Positions 7,925 to 15,482 of a stretch of DNA of 41,977 nt are shown here, in pieces. A model generated the notes under the pieces. The model saw nothing but the letters and a program-made list of their open reading frames with translations, was not told the DNA's origin and did no database searches. The stretch is from Verrucomicrobiia bacterium. Lineage in GTDB: Bacteria; Verrucomicrobiota; Verrucomicrobiia; Limisphaerales; CAIMTB01. Both the position numbers and the translations under genes were made by a program. Location of the stretch: contig JAHCBA010000051.1 of NCBI GenBank assembly GCA_019634625.1, positions 1-41,977 of the forward strand, read 5' to 3'. Each line of letters opens with the position of its first letter. The stretch's first letter is position 1.

Positions 7925-8953
7925 TCAGTCCGTTCCCTCCATCCCGGATTCCCGCATCTCCTCGAGCACGCCCCGCAGCTCGTCGAGGTCGCCGGGACAA
8001 ATGGCCCGTATCTCCTTAAGGAACGGTCCATAGGAACGGGAGGCTCGGCCACCCACCACTATCTCCGCCTCGGGCGGAAGCAGCTTCCGGAGAAGCACCA
8101 TTTCGCCCCCTAACTGCGGGTCATCCGACGGATACACGAGGCTGAGCAGGACCGCCGAAGCCCGGTTCTGCTTGCAGGCGCCGGCAATCTCGGCCGCCGG
8201 GAGGCTCGACCCGAGGTAAATGGTCCGCCATCCCAGGTTGCTCGCCAAAGCAGCCACCATCACCGCCCCCAGTTCGTGCAACTGCCCGGCGGGAGTCCCC
8301 ACCACCGCCCGCGGGGCCGTGTCCGATAACGCAAAAGGACGTCCCGTTCGCACCAGAAAATCGCGTATGGCCGCAGAGGCGAAGTGCTCATGCGCCGCCG
8401 CAATCTCCCCCCTTTGCCAGCGCTCGCCGATCTCCCGCGCCAACGGACATACAATTCGATGCAGCAACCCGCTGTACCCGAAGTGCATCGCCCCCTGCTC
8501 CATCGCCTGAACGAGTCCATCCGCATCGTATGCCCGGATTCGTTCCATCGCCGCCTGTACCAACTCCCGGGAAGCCCGCCCCTCCGCCCCAAGTCCTCGC
8601 TCCTGCCCCAATGCCCCACCCCATCGCTGCCCTCCCTGGGCCGGATGACCATTCCCGCCCCGGCTCTCCCCGGTCCCGTTCGCATCCCCCCCCGCCGAAC
8701 CCGACGTCAACCGCACCAAACGCTGCAGATCCTCCAGGGGCAGCTTCGCGATAATCCCAATCTTGTGCCCCGCCTCCGTCGCCAATCCCAGTAACCGCAA
8801 TCGCTCCACCTCGTCATCGGTATACAATCGACGGTTCGTCTCCGTCCGGGCCGGCGTCACTGCCCGATAACGCTTCTCCCACACGCGGATCACGTGGGGA
8901 CTTAAACCCGTCAGGCGGGAGACGACCTGGATGGGATGCTGAAGTTGAACCAC
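7925..8953 (-). CDS. carH: CarH-like MerR-family repressor with cobalamin-binding domain
   Basis: The protein has an N-terminal MerR winged helix (PIQVVSRLTGLSPHVIRVWEKRYRAV, residues ~7-75 from the GTG), a Gly-rich linker (~84-125) and a B12 four-helix cap plus Rossmann domain (~127-340). The adenosylcobalamin motif W-x9-EH is intact (W179, E189, H190), as is the lower-ligand motif QLHELG (H226). Known family members (CarH, LitR, CarA) repress in the dark and release DNA when light breaks the Co-C bond. An ATG at 8983 would add 10 residues, but the -35/-10 promoter elements lie across those codons and place transcription initiation at the GTG, so GTG 8953 is chosen. It sits next to a sigma factor and a carotenoid operon, its likely targets. 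Confidence 0.85.
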   Translation of the reverse strand: MVQLQHPIQVVSRLTGLSPHVIRVWEKRYRAVTPARTETNRRLYTDDEVERLRLLGLATEAGHKIGIIAKLPLEDLQRLVRLTSGSAGGDANGTGESRGGNGHPAQGGQRWGGALGQERGLGAEGRASRELVQAAMERIRAYDADGLVQAMEQGAMHFGYSGLLHRIVCPLAREIGERWQRGEIAAAHEHFASAAIRDFLVRTGRPFALSDTAPRAVVGTPAGQLHELGAVMVAALASNLGWRTIYLGSSLPAAEIAGACKQNRASAVLLSLVYPSDDPQLGGEMVLLRKLLPPEAEIVVGGRASRSYGPFLKEIRAICPGDLDELRGVLEEMRESGMEGTD

Positions 8954-8959
8954 CGCGGT

Positions 8960-8987
8960 ACTATAGACAAAGGATAGACGCATTCAA
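8960..8987 (-). promoter_or_regulatory. Promoter of the CarH-like gene, overlapped by an 11-bp repeat pair
   Basis: On the minus strand TTGAAT (complement of 8982-8987) and TATAGT (complement of 8960-8965) are 16 bp apart. Six bases follow the -10 before GTG 8953, so transcription would start at the first base of the codon (leaderless mRNA). The spacer and -10 are covered by the two 11-bp-spaced GTCTAT motifs, as expected for autorepression. Confidence 0.5.
8963..8980. promoter_or_regulatory. Putative CarH operator, pair 1
   Basis: ATAGACAAAGGATAGACG holds two ATAGAC motifs exactly 11 bp apart (8963 and 8974). CarH-type proteins are known to bind 11-bp direct repeats across promoter elements. 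The same 18-bp layout recurs at 9111. The motif sequence differs from published CarH sites, so binding is inferred from geometry. Confidence 0.5.
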
Positions 8988-9013
8988 TGGCATTATTGAC
9001 ACAGCTTTATCGA

Positions 9014-9019
9014 ATAGAC
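9014..9019. promoter_or_regulatory. Single ATAGAC half-site
   Basis: An isolated copy of the ATAGAC(G) motif lies between the two pairs in the carH-sigma factor intergenic region. It may be a weaker binding site. Confidence 0.3.
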
Positions 9020-9076
9020 GCATGCCCTAACCCACAGCGGTTGATCTGGACCCTCTTCTGGGCCATTGCGTCCACC

Positions 9077-9091
9077 GTTTGTTAAACAAAC
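9077..9091. promoter_or_regulatory. Palindromic operator candidate upstream of the sigma factor gene
   Basis: GTTTGTTAAACAAAC has 7-bp arms around one central base and lies 2 bp before a perfect TTGACA (9094-9099). This placement is typical of a dimeric regulator site just upstream of a -35 element. The regulator is unknown. Confidence 0.4.
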
Positions 9092-9093
9092 AA

Positions 9094-9128
9094 TTGACAA
9101 AGCGCACTGCATAGACAAAACATAGACG
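9094..9128 (+). promoter_or_regulatory. Probable sigma-factor promoter region with CarH operator pair 2
   Basis: TTGACA at 9094-9099 is a consensus -35. The region where a -10 is expected is occupied by ATAGACAAAACATAGACG (9111-9128), the second 11-bp-spaced ATAGAC pair. It matches pair 1 at 16 of 18 positions. No good -10 hexamer is visible at 16-18 bp, so the exact start is uncertain. Confidence 0.4.
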
Positions 9129-9192
9129 TGTCTAACCCATGGGGAAAAATGTTGAACAGAGGTTGGCTCTCCGTGGTCTAGGAAAGGGTACG

Positions 9193-9211
9193 CTGAATCG
9201 GATCGGTTCAG
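9193..9211 (+). promoter_or_regulatory. Leader hairpin before the sigma factor gene
   Basis: CTGAATCGGATCGGTTCAG can form a 7-bp stem (one G-U pair) with a 5-base loop, followed by TCCTTTATT, about 33 bp before the start codon. It could be an attenuator-like or stabilising leader structure; the evidence is weak. Confidence 0.25.
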
Positions 9212-9244
9212 TCCTTTATTGGCGAAGCATCGAATCGAGAGGAT

Positions 9245-10258
9245 ATGGGAATGAAGAAAACACTGAAAAGGGTCGGTCCCAAAGGTTCCATCGACGCAGC
9301 AGCCCGTCGCACCCCTCGTGAGGCGCCCCGAACGTCGCCTCCGATCCACAAAGATCAGCCCCCCCAGGATCCATCGCTGTCCGCGCCCCTTCCGAAGACC
9401 AATCCCATCGAGTCCGTCCCCCGCGAATTGGGCGTCCGATCACCCCTCGAACAGTACCTCCGCGAAGTGTGCGAAGTGCCCCTCCTGACGCCCGATCAGG
9501 AGGTGGAATTGGCCCAGCGCATTCAGAAAGGCGACCAGCGCGCCAGGGAACACATGATCCGCGCCAACCTCCGGCTGTGCGTCAAGATCGCCCGCGACTA
9601 CGAACACCATGGAGTGCCCCTTCTGGACCTCGTCAACGAGGGCAACATCGGCCTGATGAAGGCGGTGGATTACTTCGATCCCACCAAGGGAGCCAAGTTC
9701 TCCACCTACAGCTCCTGGTGGATCAAACAGGCCATCAAACGGGCGGTGGCCAACCAATCCCGCACCATCCGCATCCCCATCCACCTCCGAGACCGTATCG
9801 CCCACTTCTGGCGCGCCCATTCCCGCCTGCATGACGAATTGAAGCGGGAACCGACCGACGAGGAGATCGCCGACGAGTTGGGCCTGCCCATGAGCCGGAT
9901 CAGGAAGATGCGCCGGGCCATGCTCAGCACCATCTCCCTTGATGCCCAACTCGGAGATGACGACAGCAGCACGATCTCCGAGGTGATCGCCGATGAACGG
10001 TCGAGCACCGCTTATCAGGACCTCGAACAACGGACCAGGACGGACCTGGTTCGCGAACTCCTCGACCGCCTCAACGACCGGGAACTGACGATCCTCCGCC
10101 AGCGTTTCGCCCTAGAGGGAGGTTCGGAAAAAACCCTCGAAGAGGTCGGTGTCCTGTTCAACCTCACCCGAGAGCGCATCCGCCAGCTTCAGAACATCGC
10201 CCTCACCAAGCTGCGCAAGTGGATCGAACAGCGGGAGGCGCTCCCGGATGCGGCCTGA
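9245..10258 (+). CDS. RNA polymerase sigma-70 family factor, group 2 (RpoD/RpoS-like)
   Basis: A 337-residue sigma factor. A basic, Pro-rich N-terminus (~1-60) precedes region 1.2 (SPLEQYLREVCEVPLLTPDQE). Region 2 is well conserved (RAREHMIRANLRLCVKIARDYEHHG, DLVNEGNIGLMKAVDYFDP, KFSTYSSWWIKQAIKRAVAN). Region 3 (EPTDEEIADELGLPMSRIRKM) and region 4 follow, with the recognition helix LTRERIRQLQNIALTKLRKW. It lacks the long acidic region 1.1 of a primary sigma, so it is probably an alternative group 2 factor. AGAGGAT before the start could serve ATG 9245 or ATG 9251. Divergence from the CarH-like gene and the pigment operon downstream suggest light- or stress-linked control of the operon; this is inference. 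Confidence 0.9.
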   Translation: MGMKKTLKRVGPKGSIDAAARRTPREAPRTSPPIHKDQPPQDPSLSAPLPKTNPIESVPRELGVRSPLEQYLREVCEVPLLTPDQEVELAQRIQKGDQRAREHMIRANLRLCVKIARDYEHHGVPLLDLVNEGNIGLMKAVDYFDPTKGAKFSTYSSWWIKQAIKRAVANQSRTIRIPIHLRDRIAHFWRAHSRLHDELKREPTDEEIADELGLPMSRIRKMRRAMLSTISLDAQLGDDDSSTISEVIADERSSTAYQDLEQRTRTDLVRELLDRLNDRELTILRQRFALEGGSEKTLEEVGVLFNLTRERIRQLQNIALTKLRKWIEQREALPDAA

Positions 10259-10293
10259 TCCCCCCCAAGCCCCCCCCTACCAACCCTGCTCGA

Positions 10294-10332
10294 ATCACCG
10301 CCGGTGGACCATGACGGGTCCCCGGCGGTGAT
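10294..10332 (+). terminator. Strong hairpin between sigma factor gene and carotenoid operon
   Basis: ATCACCGCCGG (10294-10304) pairs with CCGGCGGTGAT (10322-10332), and inside it GGACC pairs with GGTCC around ATGACG: a 16-bp stem with one bulged T. No U-tract follows, so it is not a textbook intrinsic terminator. It could terminate partially, be processed, or stabilise the downstream message. Confidence 0.5.
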
Positions 10333-10421
10333 GTGGATATCGACAGAAGATCGGGAAAAGCGCCTCATGGCGGCAGGCCCGGGCAGTGGTTCATCTTCCT
10401 CCGGGGGAATCTTCATTTTCC

Positions 10422-11969
10422 ATGAGCAAGGAAATCACCATCGTCGGGGCGGGGCCGGGCGGCCTCGCTGCCTCCATTCTGCTGGCCGCGAGCGGACAGC
10501 GCGTTCAAATCCTCGAGAGGCTCCCCTCCGTCGGAGGTCGCACGTCCGCCATCGAATCGAACGGATTCCGGTTCGACCTCGGTCCGACCTTCTTCCTCTA
10601 TCCGCAGGTGCTTCGAGACATCTTCGCCGCCGGTGGGGCGGATCTGGACAAGGAAGTGCCCATGGTGCGGCTGGACCCGCAGTATCGCCTGATCTTCGGA
10701 GGGGGCGGCGAACTTCGTTGCACTCCCGATGTGGCCGAGATGGAGCGGCAGATCGCCGCCATCGCACCCGGCGACGCCCCGCGATTTCGCAACTTCCTGT
10801 CTGAAAACCGGACCAAGATGCAGGCCATGCTTCCCTGCCTGCAGAACCCCTTCCCCGGATGGAAAAGCCTTCTGAGCCTGCGGCTGCTGCGCATGCTTCC
10901 CATGATTCGCCCCCATCAGTCGGTGGATACCTACCTTAAGCGGTTCTTCCACGACCCCCGCATCCGGCTGGCCTTCTGCTTCCAGTCGAAGTACCTCGGA
11001 ATGTCCCCGTTCCGTTGTCCCAGCCTCTTCAGCATCCTTTCCTTCCTCGAATACGAACATGGTGTCTTCCACCCCATCGGCGGCTGCAATGCCCTCAGCC
11101 AGGGAATGGCCCGCCTGGCCGAACGCCTCGGCGTCCGGATCCGCCTGAACGAACCCGTCGAGGAAATCCTCTTCGAAGGCCGCCGGGCCGTCGGCGTAAG
11201 GACCCGGCAGGCCCGCTACCGTTGCGATGCCCTCGTCATGAATGCCGACTTTGCACGCGGCATCTCGCGGCTGGTCCCCAACGCCCGCCGACGCCGGTGG
11301 ACGGATCAACGCCTGGCCCGCAAGAAATACTCCTGCTCGACTTTCATGCTGTATCTCGGGGTCGAGGGCCGGTTCGATCTGCCTCATCACAACATCTACA
11401 TCGCCGACGACTACCGCCGAAACCTCGAGGACATCGAGTCCCGCCACGTCCTCAGCGAGGATCCCTCGTTCTACGTGGAAAACCCCAGCGTCACCGATCC
11501 CACCCTCGCGCCCCGGGACCATTCGGCCCTCTACGTCCTTCTCCCCGTCAGCCATCAACATCCCAACATCGACTGGTCCCGCGAACGCTCCCGCTTCCGC
11601 GAACTGGCCCTCGACCGAATCAAGGCGGCGGGTTTCGACCTCGCCGGCCGGCAGATACGGTTCGAGTCAATCCTCACTCCGGCGGACTGGGAGAACCGTT
11701 ACGAAATCTACCGCGGGGCCACCTTCAATCTCGCGCATACCCTCGACCAGATGCTCCATCTGAGACCCCGGAACCGTTTCGAGGAGTTCGATGGCATGTA
11801 CCTCGTCGGCGGTGGCACCCATCCCGGCAGCGGCCTTCCCGTGATCTTCGAAAGCGCCCGCATCAGTTCGCGACTCGTCCTCGAGGATCTGGGAGTGTCC
11901 CCAACCTGGGCCACCTCGGAGGATCGCCTCGAAACACCTCTGCCGGGAACCCAGCCCCTGTCGGCGTGA
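10422..11969 (+). CDS. Carotenoid desaturase/oxidase, CrtI/CrtN/CrtP family
   Basis: A 515-residue FAD-dependent amine-oxidase-fold enzyme. The N-terminus has the dinucleotide-binding motif IVGAGPGGLAASILLAASG (residues 6-24) and the family continuation ERLPSVGGRTSAIE with RFDLGPTFFLYP. The C-terminal CrtI signature is GMYLVGGGTHPGSGLPVIFESAR (~463-485). These enzymes desaturate phytoene or diapophytoene/squalene, or oxidise a terminal methyl group (CrtP); sequence alone does not settle which. The following aldehyde dehydrogenase, acyltransferase and glycosyltransferase favour a C30 route with terminal oxidation. ATG 10422 places the FAD motif close to the N-terminus; the frame is open further upstream from 10386. 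Its stop overlaps the next start (GTGA). Confidence 0.85.
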   Translation: MSKEITIVGAGPGGLAASILLAASGQRVQILERLPSVGGRTSAIESNGFRFDLGPTFFLYPQVLRDIFAAGGADLDKEVPMVRLDPQYRLIFGGGGELRCTPDVAEMERQIAAIAPGDAPRFRNFLSENRTKMQAMLPCLQNPFPGWKSLLSLRLLRMLPMIRPHQSVDTYLKRFFHDPRIRLAFCFQSKYLGMSPFRCPSLFSILSFLEYEHGVFHPIGGCNALSQGMARLAERLGVRIRLNEPVEEILFEGRRAVGVRTRQARYRCDALVMNADFARGISRLVPNARRRRWTDQRLARKKYSCSTFMLYLGVEGRFDLPHHNIYIADDYRRNLEDIESRHVLSEDPSFYVENPSVTDPTLAPRDHSALYVLLPVSHQHPNIDWSRERSRFRELALDRIKAAGFDLAGRQIRFESILTPADWENRYEIYRGATFNLAHTLDQMLHLRPRNRFEEFDGMYLVGGGTHPGSGLPVIFESARISSRLVLEDLGVSPTWATSEDRLETPLPGTQPLSA

Positions 11970-13480
11970 GTCCCCCCAAGTCCACCACCCGCAGACTGCC
12001 CCCGCCGTCTCCTCAGATGGAGACCGCCGTGGTGGCCGCCTTCGCCGCCGCCCGCAATGCCCAACGCCTCTGGGCCCATCGCCCGCTCCCGGAACGCCTC
12101 ACGGTGCTGCGACGCTTCCGGGGCCTCCTCGCCCGCCAGGCAGTCCCGCTCGCCGCCACCGTTCGCAGACCCGTCTGCGAAACCCTCACCGCTCAACTGG
12201 TTCCCCTGGCCGATGCCTGCCGGTTCATCGAACGAACGGCGTCGGCAATCCTTCGTCCCAGACCGTTGGGAGTCGCCGGTCGCCCCCCCTGGTTGTGGGG
12301 GGTGCGCTCCGAGGTGAGAAGGGAACCGCTCGGCGTCGTCCTGATCCTGACGCCCTCCAACTACCCCCTCTTCCTTCCAGGCGTCCAAGTCCTCCAGGCC
12401 CTGGCCATGGGCAATGCCGTGGTCCTCAAGCCCAGCCCGGAAGGCCAGTCCGCCGCCGTGGCCCTCGCCGAACTCCTCACCCAGGCCGGCCTCGATCCCC
12501 GCCTCCTCGGCCTGTTGCCCGTGGCCGTCGAATCGGTCGGTGCCGCCATCCAGCGCCATCCCGACAAAATCCTCCTCACCGGTTCCGCAGAGTCCGGCCG
12601 CTCGGTCCTCAGGGCCGCCTCCAGCCACCTCATCCCCTGCACCCTGGAACTGTCCGGCAATGACGCCGTCTTCGTCCGTTCCGACGCCAGCCTGGAACGG
12701 GTGGTCGAAGCCCTCCTCTTCGGCCTCCGCCTCAATGACGGCGCCACCTGCATCGCCCCGCGCCGCGTCTTTGCCCACCGATCGGTCCACGCCGAACTGG
12801 AAAGCCGTCTGGCCACGGCTCTGCCTTCTCTGGCTCCCATCCCGATCGCCGAACGGCAGCGTGAACGGTTGGTGCCCCTCGTCCTCGCCGCCCGCGCCCG
12901 AGGCGCCATCCTCCTCGGTTCGGACCGCGTCGGCGAAGACCTGTCGTCGGGTCCGGTGATCGTCTCCCGCGCCACCGTCGGCATGCGACTGATGCAGGAA
13001 GACCTCTTCGCTCCGGTCCTCTCCCTGATGGCTGTGGAAGACGATGCCGAAGCGCTTGGGGCAGCCGCCCACTGCCCGTACGCCCTCGGTGCTTCGATCT
13101 TCACCCGCGACGTCGCTGCAGGTCTGGACCTGGCGGCCCGGGTCTCCGCCGGCGTGGTCAGCCTCAACGACCTCATCCTGCCCACCGCGGACCCCCGGGT
13201 GCCTTTCGGCGGTCGCGGCGCCAGCGGTTTCGGCCTGACCCGAGGGCGGGAGGGCATGGAGGAACTCACCCGGATCAAGGTGGTCGCCGTCCGGCGCGGC
13301 CGTTGGATGCCGCACCTGGAACCCGCCAGGGAGGGCGACGACGAATTGTTCGCCGCCTCGCTCGAATGGACCCACGGCACCCGTCTTTCCCTCCGCTGGC
13401 GGGCCCTGCTGCGTCTCGTGCGGGCCGCCTGGCGGCGCCGTCATCAACCCTTCGTCCGGCAGGAATCCATCAGCCCATGA
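11966..13480 (+). CDS. Aldehyde dehydrogenase of the carotenoid operon (AldH-like)
   Basis: An NAD(P)-dependent aldehyde dehydrogenase of 504 residues from a GTG that overlaps the preceding stop by 4 bp (GTGA). ATG 12017 (487 residues) is an alternative. The catalytic Cys262 (NDGATCIAPRRVF) and general-base Glu228 (TLELSGND) have the usual 34-residue spacing. Other family motifs seen are LTPSNYPLFLPGVQ, NAVVLKPSPEG, LTGSAESGRSVL and VPFGGRGASGFGLTRG. In staphyloxanthin-type pathways such an enzyme oxidises the C30 terminal aldehyde to the acid before glycosylation. The C-terminal ~60 residues are basic and hydrophobic beyond the usual domain end. Position in the operon supports this role, but substrate is inferred. 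Confidence 0.82.
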   Translation: MSPPKSTTRRLPPPSPQMETAVVAAFAAARNAQRLWAHRPLPERLTVLRRFRGLLARQAVPLAATVRRPVCETLTAQLVPLADACRFIERTASAILRPRPLGVAGRPPWLWGVRSEVRREPLGVVLILTPSNYPLFLPGVQVLQALAMGNAVVLKPSPEGQSAAVALAELLTQAGLDPRLLGLLPVAVESVGAAIQRHPDKILLTGSAESGRSVLRAASSHLIPCTLELSGNDAVFVRSDASLERVVEALLFGLRLNDGATCIAPRRVFAHRSVHAELESRLATALPSLAPIPIAERQRERLVPLVLAARARGAILLGSDRVGEDLSSGPVIVSRATVGMRLMQEDLFAPVLSLMAVEDDAEALGAAAHCPYALGASIFTRDVAAGLDLAARVSAGVVSLNDLILPTADPRVPFGGRGASGFGLTRGREGMEELTRIKVVAVRRGRWMPHLEPAREGDDELFAASLEWTHGTRLSLRWRALLRLVRAAWRRRHQPFVRQESISP

Positions 13481-14313
13481 GCCTGGCTGCCCGTGCCGTC
13501 CCCCCCGATTCACCCCGCCTGCGCGCCCTCTTCGCCGCGTACGCAGGATGGTACGTCTCCAGGCATTTCCACGCCGTCCGGATCAGCAAGGCTTCCCCAC
13601 CGCCCATCCACGACACCCCCGCACCCCTCGTCGTATTCCTGAATCACGCCTCGTGGTGGGACCCCTTGATATGCCTCCTGCTCTGGGCGCGTTGGTTCCC
13701 CGACCGAAGACCATTCGCACCCATCGACGCCGCAGCACTGACCCGCTACCGCTTCTTCGAGCGCCTCGGCTTTTTCGGTGTCGAGGGCGGATCCCCCCGT
13801 GGCGCCGCCACGTTCCTGCGCCGATCCGTTTCCCTCCTGCAGCAACCCGGCACCATGCTGTGGGTGACCCCGCAAGGGCGATTCTCGGATGCACGCGAAC
13901 GTCCCCTCGCCTTCCGTCCCGGTCTCGGACACCTCGCAACCCGCTGCTCCCGCCAACCGGCTCCCTTCCCCTCACCCCCTCCCGCAACCGGTCACGTCCT
14001 GAGCCTCGTCCCACTCGCCATCGAGTACACCTGGTGGCACGAACGCCTCCCCGAAGTGCTCGTCCGGTTTGGCCCCCCTGTCGTCCTCCCGCCCGACCAG
14101 AAACGCGATCCGGAACTCTGCTCCGCAGCCTGTGAGTCGGCCCTCGAAGTCACCATGGATGCCCTCGCACAAGACGCCCGCGACCGGCGCCCGGAAGCCT
14201 TCGTCCCGTTGCTGTCCGGTCGCGCCGGAATCGGCCCGGGCTACGACACCTGGCGCCGCCTCCGAGCCTGGTCCAAAGGCCGCCCCTTCGATGCCAGACA
14301 CGGAACATTATGA
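13477..14313 (+). CDS. Lysophospholipid-type acyltransferase (PlsC-like, CrtO-like role)
   Basis: A 278-residue protein with the PlsC/LPLAT catalytic box NHASWWDPL (H57-x4-D62) and a second block VTPQGRFSDAR in place of FPEGTRS. It also has VPLAIEYTWW, the usual block IV region. The start ATG overlaps the previous stop (ATGA). No long N-terminal membrane anchor is seen, only a short hydrophobic surface. In staphyloxanthin-like pathways an acyltransferase (CrtO) adds a fatty acid to the glycosylated carotenoid. The gene order with AldH and a GT2 enzyme suggests the same role here. Family membership is clear; substrate is inferred from neighbours. Confidence 0.78.
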   Translation: MSLAARAVPPDSPRLRALFAAYAGWYVSRHFHAVRISKASPPPIHDTPAPLVVFLNHASWWDPLICLLLWARWFPDRRPFAPIDAAALTRYRFFERLGFFGVEGGSPRGAATFLRRSVSLLQQPGTMLWVTPQGRFSDARERPLAFRPGLGHLATRCSRQPAPFPSPPPATGHVLSLVPLAIEYTWWHERLPEVLVRFGPPVVLPPDQKRDPELCSAACESALEVTMDALAQDARDRRPEAFVPLLSGRAGIGPGYDTWRRLRAWSKGRPFDARHGTL

Positions 14314-15482
14314 TCCTCCCCGCCTGGATCGCCGTTGCCTTGGCCGCCCTCCCGGCCGTCCTCTTCCTCTCCAACCTCCCCCTCTACCGCCGCCTCGGCC
14401 GACCCACACCGGCAACCGCCCCCGCCCCTGCCAGTCTGCCCGCAATCTCCGTCCTCATCCCCGCCCGCAATGAAGCCGCCACCATCCAGTCGGCACTCGA
14501 ATCCGTCCTTCATGCCGCCGGTTCCGCACCCCTGGAAGTGGTGGTCCTCGACGATCACTCCACCGACGCCACCGCCTCCCTCGTCAGGTCCGCTTCGGAC
14601 CGCGATCCCAGAATCCGCCTGATCCAGGGCCAACCCCTGGCCGAGGGTTGGTGCGGCAAGCAACACGCCTGCTGGCAACTGGCCAATGAGGCCCGACACG
14701 ATCTCCTCCTGTTCCTGGATGCCGATGTCCGCCTCCTGCCGGACGCCCTGGAACGCCTCGTCCGGCACATGCAGCAGCACCCCCAAATCGACCTCCTGAG
14801 CGGCGTTCCCCACCAGCAAACGGTCGGCCTCCTCGAACGTCTCCTCCTCCCCCTGATTCACTTCGTGCTGCTCGGATTCCTCCCCATGCTCGCCGCCCGA
14901 CGAAGCCGCTGGCCGGCCTTCGCCGCAGGATGCGGTCAACTCTTCCTCGCCCGCCGTACGCCCTACCTCGCCTCCGGAGGACATCGGACCATCCGGACCT
15001 CCCTTCACGACGGCGTCACCCTCCCCAGAGCGTTCCGGAATGCGGGTCACTTCACAGACCTCTTCGATGCCACCGACATCGCCACCTGTCGGATGTACCG
15101 GTCCGCGTCCGAGGTCTGGCAGGGTCTCGCCAAGAACGCCACCGAGGGCATGGCCAGTCCGGCTGCCATCGTGCCCTGGTCCATCCTCCTCCTGGGCGGA
15201 CAGGTGCTCCCCTGGATCGTGGCCGGCGTGGCGTCGATGGGAACGGACGCCTTCCGCCTCGGCATCCTGGCCATCCTCCTCTCCTACCTGCCGAGAATCC
15301 TTGCCACCCTGCGCTTCCATCAAAGCGCACTGGGCGCACTCCTCCATCCGGTCGGCATCCTGGTCCTGATGGCCATCCAGTGGGTCGCCCTGTTCCGACA
15401 ATGGCGCGGACAACCCATGGAATGGCGTGGCCGCAGTTATCCCCCGTCGTCCACTCCCATCGGCCATCCTCCCGCCCCATGA
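14310..15482 (+). CDS. Membrane GT2 glycosyltransferase (CrtQ-like)
   Basis: A 390-residue protein. An N-terminal membrane helix (1-22) precedes a GT-A domain: SVLIPARNEAATI (47-59), the first acidic motif VVLDDHSTDAT (79-88) and the metal-binding LFLDADVRLLPDA (D137, D139). Three C-terminal hydrophobic segments follow (about 287-375). Members of this group glycosylate carotenoid acids (CrtQ) or act in hopanoid synthesis. The ATGA overlap with the acyltransferase and its own ATGA overlap with the next gene mark tight translational coupling. The likely reaction is transfer of a sugar to a C30 carotenoic acid, inferred from operon context. Confidence 0.82.
   Translation: MILPAWIAVALAALPAVLFLSNLPLYRRLGRPTPATAPAPASLPAISVLIPARNEAATIQSALESVLHAAGSAPLEVVVLDDHSTDATASLVRSASDRDPRIRLIQGQPLAEGWCGKQHACWQLANEARHDLLLFLDADVRLLPDALERLVRHMQQHPQIDLLSGVPHQQTVGLLERLLLPLIHFVLLGFLPMLAARRSRWPAFAAGCGQLFLARRTPYLASGGHRTIRTSLHDGVTLPRAFRNAGHFTDLFDATDIATCRMYRSASEVWQGLAKNATEGMASPAAIVPWSILLLGGQVLPWIVAGVASMGTDAFRLGILAILLSYLPRILATLRFHQSALGALLHPVGILVLMAIQWVALFRQWRGQPMEWRGRSYPPSSTPIGHPPAP

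Noticed and set aside
7925-8953. Cobalamin-dependent methyltransferase or mutase subunit
   Set aside because: The MerR domain, the W-x9-EH motif and the length fit CarH-type regulators, not enzymes.
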